Origin: Chitinophagales bacterium
GTDB taxonomy: Bacteria > Bacteroidota > Bacteroidia > Chitinophagales > UBA10324
Direction of reading: 5' to 3'
Length of the DNA: 56,554 bases
Assembly: GCA_013816805.1 (NCBI GenBank)
Contig: JACDDS010000020.1
Span: forward strand, 1-56,554
The notes beneath the pieces are model-generated. The model saw only the letters and a list, made by a program, of their open reading frames with translations. It ran no database searches and was not told the DNA's origin. The translations under genes and the position numbers were made by a program. Of this stretch, positions 1-8,991 are shown in pieces. Within the stretch, counting starts at the first letter, position 1. The number at the start of each line of letters is the position of its first letter.

Positions 1-1
1 C

Positions 2-109
2 GTACTCAATGCAGTCAAAAACAAATTACTGGCGCGCGTTCTTGCTGTGGTTAAACGCGGAGAACCTTATGAAAAAAATTACTCATTAAAATGTTTGGCC
101 GTGTCATAG
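2..109 (+). CDS. C-terminal fragment of an IS110-like transposase (runs off the left edge)
   Basis: An open frame runs from the window edge to a TAG at 107-109 and encodes 35 residues. The pattern NAVKNKLLARV followed by AVVKRGEPY resembles the basic, helical C-terminal end of IS110/IS116/IS902 transposases, DEDD-type enzymes that move insertion sequences without terminal inverted repeats. The N-terminal catalytic part lies outside the window. The element end must lie just downstream, where a T9SS cargo gene starts without a proper N-terminus, so the insertion probably removed or displaced the 5' part of that gene. The family call rests on 35 residues only and could be wrong. Confidence 0.5.
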   Translation, partial: VLNAVKNKLLARVLAVVKRGEPYEKNYSLKCLAVS

Positions 110-133
110 AAATCAACGGCCAAAAATTGTTAC

Positions 134-1352
134 ATGTATTTAACGGAAATGCAAATCTCATTACATTCGGAAAAAAATATTTCGCTGGAATTTATATTAT
201 TTAAGCAATTTCTTCTTAGTACTACGGATGGGTATATTTTTACAGGAGCAACACAATCAACTGATGGAGATATAACAGGGAATAAAGGTGGGCAGGATGT
301 CTGGGTTGTTAAGGTCAATTTTAACGGAAATATAGAATGGCTAAAATGCTATGGTGGTACCTATAATGAGGTTGCTTACGCAATACATGCCGCCATTAAA
401 AATGGCTATTTCATCTCCGGAATAACTACATCACTGGATGGAGATGTTACTGATCACCATAACAGCGAAAATAATGAAGCGGATGAATGGGTAATTAGAA
501 TAGATACTTCAGGAAATTTACTGTGGGAAAATGCATTAGGAGGTGCAAACTATGACATTGCTTATGATGCAGAGGCAACCTCTGATGGCGGATGTATAGT
601 ATCAGGTGTTAGCTCTTCTTTGAGTGGCGATATTAGATTTAATAAAGGGGGCGAGGATGCCCTGCTGATTAAACTGGATAGTGCTGGAATGTACAATGGA
701 GTAAAAACCTGGGAGGATCTAAAGATGATGTAGGGAATCCAGTTAAGCAAGTTCGCGATGGTGGATATATCGTAGCTATAACCACTGAAAGCAATGATGG
801 CGAAGTGATTAATGCTCATGGAATGAGCGATATCTGGGTGGTGAAGCTCAACAAGCGCGGGAACATAGAGCAAAGCCTTACATTAGGAGGTAGTGACTAT
901 GATGAGGCAAACTGCATCCAGCAAACTTATGATGGAGGATTTGTGGTATGCGGTGGAACGTCTTCAACAGATGGAGATATTAAAAAAAACAGGGGCCTGC
1001 ATGATTTTTGGATAGTGCGCCTTGAGCCTTCAGTAATTGATTCTGCTGATTCAGCAGATAATAAAATAATTTTTCGTGCGAGGAAAGCTGAAAGCATTAC
1101 AGAAAATTTGCTCTCAATATTTCCTTCAATTACAACAGGCACATTTGAAATCAATCTGCAAACCTCTAACACCATTCACCAAGTAAACATCGAAATCTTC
1201 AATGCTTTCGGTCAATTAGTTCAAAGCCAACTAACAACTTTAACAAGTGGTATCATTCAGACCGAAATCACCCTCGATGCCGCTTTACCGAGAGGTCTAT
1301 ATTTCGTGAAAACGAGGTGTGCGATGCGGTTGGTAAAATAGTGCTGCAGTGA
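134..1352 (+). pseudogene. Truncated, frameshifted T9SS-secreted repeat protein
   Basis: The protein consists of roughly 55-residue repeats (TDGGY.. GxTSS.DGD, then DxWVVKL, GNIEW, GG..YD.A), a layout common in secreted Bacteroidota proteins, followed by a type A T9SS sorting domain. The frame from 134 ends at a TAG at 731-733. Adding one A near 688-690 restores the repeat (GNVQWSKNLGGSKDD) in the frame that continues to 1341. A second lost A in the run near 1311 would restore the usual tail, ending GKIVLQ at a TGA at 1350-1352. There is no signal peptide, and recognisable homology begins near 206, so the 5' end was lost, probably to the adjacent insertion sequence. Both lesions are missing A residues, so sequencing error must be excluded. 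Confidence 0.75.
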
Positions 1353-1447
1353 AAGTTCAGAATTCGAAATAGCACGTAACCAAAGCAGAAATGAATTTTT
1401 GCCATTGATTTCTATGACACTTCAAAGCATTTTGGTGAAAATTTACT

Positions 1448-1500
1448 CCCAAACCGTGTCTCCACCAGATTGCCTTTGCGGGTATGCGTGGGACACGGCG
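1448..1500 (+). repeat. REP-like hairpin repeat, left copy
   Basis: This imperfect palindrome has CCGTGTC at 1454-1460 and GACACGG at 1492-1498, with internal partial pairing (CTCCACC against GCGTGGG). It occurs again in opposite orientation at 1843-1894, on the other side of the broken Y1 transposase. The two copies match over roughly 50 bp as reverse complements. REP-type hairpins flanking a Y1 transposase are the signature of REP-associated tyrosine transposase (RAYT) units. Confidence 0.65.
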
Positions 1501-1560
1501 ATGTTGAACATCGTATCTTTCATTAATGTCTGTAAAAACAAGACATAATTTCAGGGGGAA

Positions 1561-1842
1561 ATGTATTTCTGCACTTTCACCTGTTATAATTGAATAAACC
1601 TTTTTGAGATCACCCGGTCGCATGGCGAGGTGTATAAGTGGTTCAGTATTGCTCAGAGCAAGAGGTATAAGATTATCGCATATTTCATCATGCCTAATCA
1701 TTTGCACTTTATAATAGCTGCTCCACAGACTAGTGCAAACCTCATACGCTGATGAGCAATGGAAAGCGTTTTATCGCTTATGAAATAGTAAGCAGGTTGA
1801 AGAAGAGTCACTGCCACGAAATCATTGCTAACTTCTTACAAC
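1561..1842 (+). pseudogene. Degraded Y1 (REP-associated, IS200-like) transposase
   Basis: Conceptual translation from the ATG at 1561 gives MYFCTFTCYN, a TGA where Trp is usual, then INLFEITRSH and GEVYKWFSIAQS. The hallmark HUH segment YFIMPNHLHFII follows near 1680-1716. After a one-base shift near 1750 the usual LMSNGKRFIAYEIV..L continues. These are the conserved N-terminal motifs of Y1_Tnp single-strand transposases. The catalytic Tyr helix region is only partly preserved and the C-terminal half is absent, since the right hairpin repeat starts at once. At least one nonsense codon and one frameshift make it inactive. The repeats on either side indicate a decayed RAYT unit. Confidence 0.75.
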
Positions 1843-1894
1843 CGCCGTGTCCTACGCTCACCCGCCAAATCTTCGAGTGGAGACACGGCTGGGG
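1843..1894 (-). repeat. REP-like hairpin repeat, right copy (inverted)
   Basis: This is the reverse-complement counterpart of the repeat at 1448-1500, with CCGTGTC at 1845-1851 and GACACGG at 1882-1888. The inverted pair brackets the Y1 transposase remnant, a BIME-like arrangement. A run of seven G residues follows the repeat. Confidence 0.65.
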
Positions 1895-2117
1895 GGGAAG
1901 AAAGTAAAAATAGATAATGATAAAGAATGAAGAATAAAAATTTTATAGCAATTAACAGTAATTATGAGGTCACAACCAGCAGCTATCAGTAACTGACGTT
2001 GACTGTTATATTTTTTAATTGCTGACTACTGATCTCTGAAAACTGATAGCTTTTGATTATCTGATAATATTCAATTTTGATAAAAGCTGCTAAAGCCTGA
2101 CCGCTGATAGCTTGTAG
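1895..2117. repeat. Intergenic region with short inverted repeats (AGCTATCAGT family)
   Basis: There is no credible gene here. The stretch carries several copies of a short word in both orientations, AGCTATCAGT near 1990 and ACTGATAGCT near 2041 and 2104, interspersed with variants of GCTGACTACTGATC. It can fold into hairpins just downstream of the efflux operon and might act as a 3' stabiliser or weak terminator. That role is inference. Confidence 0.4.
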
Positions 2118-3440
2118 CTATTGTACTAACGACCCATTCAGCATCTGCAAATTTGTTTCAGCAGATTTTACTGCGTATAAAGAGGTTATATATGCAGCAC
2201 TTACATCATCATACGATCTGTGTGCCTGCTGCAATTCGATTTGAGTAATCGCATACAACTTAAATTCTTCCAGGGCAATGCGCAGGTTTTCCTCAGCCAA
2301 TTGAAGGTTTTGCTTAAGCACCATCATCTGTTGTAATGCCGTTTTATATTTATGATAAGCAATACTCACAGATGCCTCGGTATTGCTTACCGCCTGTTCA
2401 TAGTTAATCCGGGCATTTTCTATATTTATTTTGGAAACCTCAACAAGGTTACGGGTTCTGAAGCCATCAAAGAGGTTCCAGCCAAGTGTAACTCCTGCAT
2501 TCCAGCCGAGATTTTGATTGAGTAAAAAAAAGCTTGCTGAAGAAGAAGAATTGTTGAAGCCATAACCCCCTATAACACTTAGCTGCGGAAAATAAAGTGA
2601 TTTGTTTTGCTGCAAAATCGCCGTTTGAATATTTACATTTCTGCTTGCTTCCAGCAAAAAGGGATTATGCTCTGTTAGAAATTGGCGGGTAGTATCTGCA
2701 GTCCCTGAAGTAACCGGGATACTGTCACCTACCTCAAAATCTAAATCCGGGCTGCGTTGTAAAAGATGGTTAAGGTTTGTCTTTGCATCGAGCAAGGAAT
2801 TTAGCTGGGCATAATATTGAGCTTCTTCTGTATTACGATCAATCTGCGATTGAAATATTTGCTGCTGGGTTCCTTTACCATGCAACTTCAGATTCTGCGA
2901 TGTAATTAATTGAACATCATAATACTTCAGGCTGCTGTCTATCTGTACCAGTAACTGCTTTTGCTGAACTACATTATAATAAGCATTTATAATGGTTGCC
3001 ATTAAATTTTGAATATCGTCCTTGCTGATCAGGCGGGACTGATCTTCCTGCAATCTTAAAAGTTTTGCCGTTGCAAACATTCTTCCGCCATCAAACAAAG
3101 TCCATGAAACCGCGGCGCTTATATTCCGCGTATTTGTAGTAGCATTATTGTGATTTAGCTCTGTTCCGTTCGAGTACTGCTGCTTAATCGTTTGGTCGCT
3201 GTACAGTATGTTGCTGTTGACATTGAGCTGTGGAAGAAAACCTGCATTGCCCGGAGAATTGCGGATGGACGAAGCTTCAACATTATTGCTGTCAATAATA
3301 AGCTGAAAATTTTGCCGCAGTCCGATAACAATAGCGTCATCAACAGACAAATAAGGTATCGTTTGAGCATTTACACCTGACCAGATAAAACACACCAACA
3401 GATACACAAATAATTTATGCTTCAACAGGTTCTTCAACAT
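2118..3440 (-). CDS. TolC-family outer membrane efflux channel
   Basis: This 440-residue protein has a cleavable signal peptide (hydrophobic segment ending GVNA at residue 25, then QTIPYL). It has the two-fold repeated helical layout of outer membrane efflux proteins, including the typical LGWNAGVTLGWNLFDGFRTRNLV segment in the second half and FDGGRMFATAKLL in the first. TolC-like trimers form the outer-membrane exit duct of tripartite pumps. It is the last gene of the marR-adaptor-pump-channel operon, and its start overlaps the end of the pump gene by 26 bases, which suggests translational coupling. The substrate cannot be deduced. Confidence 0.9.
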   Translation of the reverse strand: MLKNLLKHKLFVYLLVCFIWSGVNAQTIPYLSVDDAIVIGLRQNFQLIIDSNNVEASSIRNSPGNAGFLPQLNVNSNILYSDQTIKQQYSNGTELNHNNATTNTRNISAAVSWTLFDGGRMFATAKLLRLQEDQSRLISKDDIQNLMATIINAYYNVVQQKQLLVQIDSSLKYYDVQLITSQNLKLHGKGTQQQIFQSQIDRNTEEAQYYAQLNSLLDAKTNLNHLLQRSPDLDFEVGDSIPVTSGTADTTRQFLTEHNPFLLEASRNVNIQTAILQQNKSLYFPQLSVIGGYGFNNSSSSASFFLLNQNLGWNAGVTLGWNLFDGFRTRNLVEVSKINIENARINYEQAVSNTEASVSIAYHKYKTALQQMMVLKQNLQLAEENLRIALEEFKLYAITQIELQQAHRSYDDVSAAYITSLYAVKSAETNLQMLNGSLVQ

Positions 3441-6400
3441 GTTTTACTGTAGCCGGAGCGACCACTTTTTTTGTTCGTGATAAATAACTGTACATAGCCG
3501 GAATAACCAGGAGGGTAAATACCAGTGAAATAAATAAGCCACCCATAACTACAATGCCCATTCCCATCCGGCTGGTAGCTCCGGAACCAAGAGCCGCCGC
3601 TATAGGTAACGCTCCGAATATAGTTGCCAGGGTTGTCATCATGATGGGTCGCAGCCGCATCACTGAAGCCTGGCGTATGGCATTCATCTTGTTTAATCCT
3701 TTCTCTCGTAGCTGATTTGCAAATTCAACAATCAGTATTCCGTTTTTTGTAACCAAACCTATAAGCATGATCATCCCAATTTCACTGAAGATATTCAGCG
3801 TTTGATTAAAGTACCACAAAGATAACAGGGCACCCGCTACGGCAAGAGGTACCGTGAACATAATAATCAGCGGATCGACAAAACTTTCAAACTGAGCTGC
3901 TAATACGAGATACACTAAGATGAGTGCCAGCATAAATGTAAAGGCAAGGTTAGAAGAGCTTTCGGCATAGTCCCTGGCAGGACCTGTAAGAGCTGTTGAA
4001 TAGCTTTTATCCAAAACCTGGGAAGAAATTTTATTCATCTCTTTTATACCATCACCGATCGTTTTACCCGGAATTAATCCAGCAGAAATGGTAGCAGAAA
4101 CATACCTGTTGTAATGATATATAGCGGGCGGGCTACTCTCCTCTTTTACATCCACTACATTATCGAGCTGAATAAGCTGACCATTATTATTTCGTACATA
4201 AAGTGATTTTAGGTCCACCGGCTGATCGCGGTTTTCGCGCGGTACCTGGCCTATTACCTGGTACTGATTATTATTCTTTTCAAAGTATCCGAACAAAAGA
4301 CTGCTGTATGCGAGCTGCATCGTTTGCGCTACATCGCTTACTGCAACGCCAAGGCTGGCAGCCCGGGCGCGGTCTATGGTAATATCCAATTGCGGCTTGT
4401 TGAATTTCAAATTCACATCGGTGCCCTGGAAAATCGGATTGCTTTGCACTGCCTGCAAAAATTTCGGAACAGATTCCTTTAACTTGTCAAAGTTAGGCGC
4501 TTGTATAACAAACTGCACGGGCAATCCCGATGAGCGGCCAACCTGTATCGTTTGCTGCTGCACACTGAATACTTTAGCATTATTCAGCTTGCCAAGCTTT
4601 GACTGTAAGTAATTCGAGATCTGGTCCTGCGTGCGGCTGCGCTGATCAGGGCTTACAAATCCAATCCGGCCTGCTGCACTGTTAACCGCGCTATTCCCTG
4701 TAAAACCTGGCGCTACAATGGTGAGCAATATTTGTTTTTCAGAAACAGAATCATTTATAAACTGCGTAACCTGATCCATATAGTGTTCCATCGATTCATA
4801 AGAAGAGCCTTCCGGTGCCGTAACGCTTAACCGCACGTAGCTGCGATCATCAAGAGGCGCCAGTTCAGAAGGCAGATAATAAAAAAATCCTGCTGCAATA
4901 GCTAAAGCAACGGCTGTAATTACTAAAGCCATCCAACGCATCTTTAAAAAGCTTCTCAATATTCTTTCATAGGTACTGTTCATACTTTCAAAGAAGGGTT
5001 CTGTTTTACGATAAAACCAGGAATGTTTGCGGCTTTTTTTTACCAGGTAAGCATTTAGCATTGGTGTAAGTGAAAGCGAAACGAAAGCCGAGATGACTAC
5101 CGCTCCCGCGAGCACGACACCAAATTCCCGGAATAGCCGCCCTACAAAACCTTCGAGGAAAATTACCGGCATAAAGACCACTACCAATGTAAGAGAGGTG
5201 GAGAGCACGGCAAACAGAATCTCATTGCTTCCTTCGATGGCGGCCTCAATGGGCTTCATGCCTTTTTCAATCCGTTTAAATATATTTTCTGTTACCACAA
5301 TGCCATCGTCTACCACCAGACCGGTTGCGAGCACAATGGCTAAAAGGGTAAGGATATTTATTGAAAAATCCATTACCCACATAATAAAGAACGCACCAAT
5401 AAGTGAAACCGGAATATCAATCAAGGGACGAAATGCTATGATCCATTCGCGGAAGAAAAGAAAGATAATAAGGATCACCAGCACCAATGCAATGGCAATT
5501 GTCTCGCTTACTTCACTTACTGAATTACGTATGAACTGCGTATTATCCAGCGCCACATTCACTTCCAGATCCTTAGGTAACTCCTGCTTTAGCTGACCCA
5601 TGCGCTTATAAAACTCATTGGAGATGTCAATATAGTTGGCGCCCGGCTGAGGGACCAGTGCTAATCCCACCATGGGGATGCCCGATTGTTTCAGGATGGT
5701 TTCTTCATTCTCAGCGCCAAGTTCAGCGTGCCCTACATCTGTAAGCTTAACTGTTTGCGTCCCGTTAGTCTTTAGTATCAGGTTCTCGAAGTCATTTGTG
5801 GAAAGCAGTTGCCCGTGTGTGTTTACATTCAGTTCTGTGTGATACCCTTCTATTTTCCCGCCAGGCAAATCCACATTTTGTTTGTGTAATGCATTTTGTA
5901 CATCCAAAAGTGTTAAGCCGTATGCTGCCAGCTTATTGGGATCTAGCCAGAGACGCATCGCGTACCGCTTTTGTCCCCAGATCTGTATGCTGCTCACACC
6001 GGGTATGGTTTGAAGCCGCTCTGCAATCACATTTTCAGCATAATCGCTTAAATCAAGGATGTTACGGGTGTCACTTTGTACCGTAAGAGTTAAAATGGCA
6101 TCGGCATTGGCATCTGCTTTTGTTACAGATGGTAAGCCATCTATATCTTGGGGCAGTACCCTTACGGTTTGAGAAACTTTATCCCTAACATCATTCGCAG
6201 CTGTTTCCAGGTCAGCACCCAAATTAAATTCTACGTTGATGATGCTGGATCCCTGTGAACTGGTGGAAGAAATGCTCCGGATGCCCTGGATGCCGTTAAT
6301 CGCTTTTTCCAGCGGCTCCGTAATCTGTGATTCTATCACCGCTGCATTTGCTCCTTTATAGTTGGTATTCACCGTAATCATCGGCGGATCAATGGCTGGA

Positions 6401-6510
6401 AATTCCCGCACGCCAAGAGATTTAAATCCTATAATTCCAAAAATGACGATCACCAGCGACATTACTATCGCGAGCACCGGACGATGGATACTTAATGTGG
6501 GTAGGCTCAT
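3415..6510 (-). CDS. RND (HAE1-type) multidrug efflux pump, inner membrane permease
   Basis: The 1031-residue length is that of AcrB/MexB-type proton-driven pumps. The N-terminal start (SLPTLSIHRPVLAIVMSLVIVIFGIIGF) is the first transmembrane helix. The proton-relay Asp pair lies in GLVVDDGIVVTEN of TM4, and the C-terminal half has the repeated membrane bundle (MIMLIGLVTKNGILIVEFANQ). Two large periplasmic loops (PN1/PN2, PC1/PC2) are of normal length. It lies four bases after the adaptor gene and overlaps the tolC-like gene, so the three parts of the pump are co-transcribed. No lesion is seen and the gene looks functional. The drug or metabolite substrate is unknown. Confidence 0.95.
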   Translation of the reverse strand: MSLPTLSIHRPVLAIVMSLVIVIFGIIGFKSLGVREFPAIDPPMITVNTNYKGANAAVIESQITEPLEKAINGIQGIRSISSTSSQGSSIINVEFNLGADLETAANDVRDKVSQTVRVLPQDIDGLPSVTKADANADAILTLTVQSDTRNILDLSDYAENVIAERLQTIPGVSSIQIWGQKRYAMRLWLDPNKLAAYGLTLLDVQNALHKQNVDLPGGKIEGYHTELNVNTHGQLLSTNDFENLILKTNGTQTVKLTDVGHAELGAENEETILKQSGIPMVGLALVPQPGANYIDISNEFYKRMGQLKQELPKDLEVNVALDNTQFIRNSVSEVSETIAIALVLVILIIFLFFREWIIAFRPLIDIPVSLIGAFFIMWVMDFSINILTLLAIVLATGLVVDDGIVVTENIFKRIEKGMKPIEAAIEGSNEILFAVLSTSLTLVVVFMPVIFLEGFVGRLFREFGVVLAGAVVISAFVSLSLTPMLNAYLVKKSRKHSWFYRKTEPFFESMNSTYERILRSFLKMRWMALVITAVALAIAAGFFYYLPSELAPLDDRSYVRLSVTAPEGSSYESMEHYMDQVTQFINDSVSEKQILLTIVAPGFTGNSAVNSAAGRIGFVSPDQRSRTQDQISNYLQSKLGKLNNAKVFSVQQQTIQVGRSSGLPVQFVIQAPNFDKLKESVPKFLQAVQSNPIFQGTDVNLKFNKPQLDITIDRARAASLGVAVSDVAQTMQLAYSSLLFGYFEKNNNQYQVIGQVPRENRDQPVDLKSLYVRNNNGQLIQLDNVVDVKEESSPPAIYHYNRYVSATISAGLIPGKTIGDGIKEMNKISSQVLDKSYSTALTGPARDYAESSSNLAFTFMLALILVYLVLAAQFESFVDPLIIMFTVPLAVAGALLSLWYFNQTLNIFSEIGMIMLIGLVTKNGILIVEFANQLREKGLNKMNAIRQASVMRLRPIMMTTLATIFGALPIAAALGSGATSRMGMGIVVMGGLFISLVFTLLVIPAMYSYLSRTKKVVAPATVKHVEEPVEA

Positions 6511-6513
6511 ACG

Positions 6514-7569
6514 CTACTGCACCTTCTTTAATTTAACTTTCATCTTATTTTTCAAAAATAAGATGCCTGAAGTAATTACGGTATCGCGGGGATGGAGACC
6601 GCTTGTGATTTGTACAGCCGTATCATTTCGTATCCCAATCTGCACCGGCACGCTAAAGGCAGTATCCATTCTTGCCACGTAGACTTGCTGTCCGTTTAAC
6701 ACAGGGATTAATGCCTGTGTTGGAATCAGGATCGCCTCAGGATCCGTTCCAAGGTCAAGCGTTATGTTAGCAAAGCTTCCCGGCATAAGCGAGCCATCAT
6801 TATCACACAATGCACGAACGGTAAGCGTCCGCGTATCGGTATTGATGCCCGGATTTATTACATACACTTTTCCACTATATTGTTTGGTGCTGCCCTGAAT
6901 CGTAAATGTCAGACGGGTACCTACTTTTATTTGCGGGGCAAACTTTTCAGGCAAATCAAACTGCACTTTAATCGGATTAAGCTGGTATAACGTTGCAATC
7001 ACCGTAGTGGTGCTTACAAAAGCGCCGGAGCTTACATAGCGCACTCCTATTACACCGTTAAATGGTGCCCGTATTTCACTGTTATCCAGCTCAGCCTTCG
7101 TGAAATTGATATCTGCCTGTGCAGATTTAACGCTCAAGCTGGTAGCATTGTACTCATCTTCATTTACGGCATTCAGCTTATAAAGCTGTTCTTCACGTGC
7201 AAGGTTGTTTTGAGCTACTTCCAGGGTAGCTTTCTGCTTCTCTAATGTTGCCTGCAGGTTCGCATTGTTCAGCTTTACCAGAAGGTCGCCTTTATGCACT
7301 ATGTCGCCTTCTTTAAAATAGATCCCGGTTATCATACCATTGAGCTGTGGCTGCAGGTTCACCGACTCGTTCGCTTCCAGTGATCCGCTCACTAATGCAA
7401 TATTATTCATTACCTGCGGCCTTACCACAAGCGCATCTACTGCCTGAACCGCGGACTTTTTAGGCCCCGAAGCAGGATCTGTTGTTGTGCTTTTCAGAAA
7501 AAGAACTTTGATAAGGACCAATCCTATAATAATTGCCACTACCCAGATAAGCCCCCGGTATCTTTTCAT
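6514..7569 (-). CDS. Efflux RND transporter periplasmic adaptor (membrane fusion protein)
   Basis: This 351-residue protein has an N-terminal membrane anchor (about residues 5-25). The lipoyl/hairpin region follows, with GMITGIYFKEGDIVHKGDLL and an alpha-hairpin containing LEVAQNNLAREEQLYKLNAV, then a beta-barrel domain (RAPFNGVIGVRYVSSGAFV). This is the HlyD/AcrA family order. The adaptor bridges the RND pump and the TolC channel in the periplasm. It begins five bases after the marR stop and ends four bases before the pump start, so all four genes form one transcription unit. The start codon is ATG at 7567-7569. Confidence 0.93.
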   Translation of the reverse strand: MKRYRGLIWVVAIIIGLVLIKVLFLKSTTTDPASGPKKSAVQAVDALVVRPQVMNNIALVSGSLEANESVNLQPQLNGMITGIYFKEGDIVHKGDLLVKLNNANLQATLEKQKATLEVAQNNLAREEQLYKLNAVNEDEYNATSLSVKSAQADINFTKAELDNSEIRAPFNGVIGVRYVSSGAFVSTTTVIATLYQLNPIKVQFDLPEKFAPQIKVGTRLTFTIQGSTKQYSGKVYVINPGINTDTRTLTVRALCDNDGSLMPGSFANITLDLGTDPEAILIPTQALIPVLNGQQVYVARMDTAFSVPVQIGIRNDTAVQITSGLHPRDTVITSGILFLKNKMKVKLKKVQ

Positions 7570-7574
7570 TTGTG

Positions 7575-8072
7575 TCAGGAATATTGTTTCGAATTAATTT
7601 TAGATACTTTTTTTCGCCTCACATTTATTATCAAATCCCTGGAGGGCAAAGCTTTTAAATTTAAATACATCTGCTGCAGTACGTTCATAAATATACCCCA
7701 GTCACCCTTGCTTACCTGGCTGCTACAATATTCATTTAGTTCTTTTACCGCTCCGTGGATTTCCTTCATTCTGCGGGCTGCCTTTTCTGTTAACCGTATG
7801 CGATGTTTCCTTTTATCATTTTTATCCGATTCTCTTATCACATAGCCGTGGCTGGTAAGATAATTAAGGATGCGCACCATAGCGGCCTTATCTACTCCTA
7901 ACTGGTCTGCAATCTCCTGCTGCGAGCTGCGCGGGTATTCATTCTCAATCATGATCAGGGCGCTGAAGTACCGCTCAATATCCAGTTGATCCAGCTTGCT
8001 GTTTAATGCGCCCAAATAGAGGTGAGCATTTCGCCATAGCAAACGGGCAACAGGTAATTGGTTTGGGGTCAT
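7575..8072 (-). CDS. MarR-family transcriptional regulator of the efflux operon
   Basis: The 165-residue protein has the MarR winged-helix pattern: dimerisation helices, then SSQQEIADQLGVDKAAMVRILNYL as the helix-turn-helix (about residues 48-71), and the wing ESDKNDKRKHRIRLTEKA (about 81-98). MarR proteins normally repress their own operon and release DNA when they bind a phenolic or drug ligand. Being the first gene of the pump operon, it very probably regulates the pump. A TTAGTTG / CAACTAA inverted repeat lies 18-38 bases upstream of its start and is a good operator candidate. The C-terminus is rich in Lys and Arg. Confidence 0.9.
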   Translation of the reverse strand: MTPNQLPVARLLWRNAHLYLGALNSKLDQLDIERYFSALIMIENEYPRSSQQEIADQLGVDKAAMVRILNYLTSHGYVIRESDKNDKRKHRIRLTEKAARRMKEIHGAVKELNEYCSSQVSKGDWGIFMNVLQQMYLNLKALPSRDLIINVRRKKVSKINSKQYS

Positions 8073-8089
8073 TAATTGTTGAAGTTAAA

Positions 8090-8110
8090 TTAGTTGATTG
8101 CAACAACTAA
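8090..8110 (-). promoter_or_regulatory. Candidate MarR operator upstream of the efflux operon
   Basis: A perfect inverted repeat, TTAGTTG at 8090-8096 and CAACTAA at 8104-8110, is separated by seven bases. It lies 18-38 bases upstream of the regulator's ATG, where promoter and operator should be. Size and half-site spacing fit MarR-type dimers. That MarR binds here is inference from position and symmetry. Confidence 0.55.
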
Positions 8111-8176
8111 CAGTAAATGCTTTAAATGGACCTTTTGTTCAAAAAAAGTTGTTTTTTATTTCACCGCTGTGGTGAG

Positions 8177-8959
8177 TTACCTCTTAAAGCGAATATCTTT
8201 TTTAATTTTCTCAATGTCTTTTTTGAGCTGCTGTAAACTGGAAGCAAGACCCTGGTCTTTCGGTTCAAATTCAGCAGTAAAGTAATATTCCATTATAAAA
8301 ATCTCAATAACTTCTTTTACAGATATTTTCTGCGGAGGATAAGCAGCATTATCGTATTCCAGAACAATTTTTTTATCATCACCGGTAAAAGAAATGCGAT
8401 GAATTATAGTATCTTGATTTTTACTTCGAAGCAAAACCACATAGATTTTTTTCTCTACAATCTCTTCTGGTAAAATTTTTCTGCAAATAATCCAGCTATT
8501 CCAATTAAGGGTGGGTTTCATGAAATCATCCGCTACCTGTACCATAACATATTCTCCGCTTCGGTGTATAATTTCTGATATGGTGAAAGAGGGAAAACTT
8601 TTATAGAATTCGTTGTCTTGTTTTGTTAGCCATTGCGATACTGCCTTTGCATTTAGAACATAAATTTGTGATGCAGTTTCATATTTTTCAGAATCTTCCA
8701 GTACTAATTGATCGCTGGTTGTTGGAAAAGATTCGAAAGGTTTCCCCTTACCTGTAAGAAGCCAATTAGCATTTAGGTCTTCAAACCTGTTTGTAAGATC
8801 GGAAATAATTTCAAAGGAGGGATTATTTTTTGGATCACGAATTAATCGCTGGAGTTTCTCTGAATGACTATAGCCCAGCGCTCGTGATAATTCGTGGATA
8901 TTCTTATACCCCTTTTTGCGCATCACCAATAATAATCTTTCCGAAAAACTTATTTTCAA
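8177..8959 (-). CDS. XRE helix-turn-helix regulator with a degenerate S24 (LexA/CI-like) domain
   Basis: The 260-residue protein has an N-terminal helix-turn-helix (about residues 5-60, NIHELSRALGYSHSEKLQRLI) and a C-terminal domain with the S24 peptidase layout (about 130-225). In S24 enzymes the nucleophile sits in GDSM. Here the segment is ADDFMKPTL, so Ser is replaced by Phe146. The catalytic Lys, usually in ..LVKRI, is His187 in TIIHRIS. Self-cleavage is therefore unlikely, and the protein may be a stable repressor or ligand sensor. A Lys-rich coiled-coil tail (about 236-260) follows. The start is TTG at 8957-8959, since no ATG precedes the helix-turn-helix. Two direct repeats TGTTTGTATA lie just upstream. 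It is divergent from the giant Rhs gene. Confidence 0.8.
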   Translation of the reverse strand: MKISFSERLLLVMRKKGYKNIHELSRALGYSHSEKLQRLIRDPKNNPSFEIISDLTNRFEDLNANWLLTGKGKPFESFPTTSDQLVLEDSEKYETASQIYVLNAKAVSQWLTKQDNEFYKSFPSFTISEIIHRSGEYVMVQVADDFMKPTLNWNSWIICRKILPEEIVEKKIYVVLLRSKNQDTIIHRISFTGDDKKIVLEYDNAAYPPQKISVKEVIEIFIMEYYFTAEFEPKDQGLASSLQQLKKDIEKIKKDIRFKR

Positions 8960-8962
8960 ATA

Positions 8963-8991
8963 TGTTTGTATATTAAAAACTTGTTTGTATA
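8963..8991. promoter_or_regulatory. Paired direct repeats TGTTTGTATA upstream of the XRE/S24-like regulator
   Basis: Two identical 10-base words at 8963-8972 and 8982-8991, 19 bases apart start to start (about two helical turns), lie immediately upstream of the regulator's start in the AT-rich divergent region. This is a plausible autoregulatory operator, possibly shared with the Rhs gene at 9194. No experimental support. Confidence 0.45.

Noticed and set aside
1357-1707. 116-codon open frame on the minus strand
   Set aside because: It is antisense to the Y1 transposase relic and the left hairpin repeat, and it has no family pattern.
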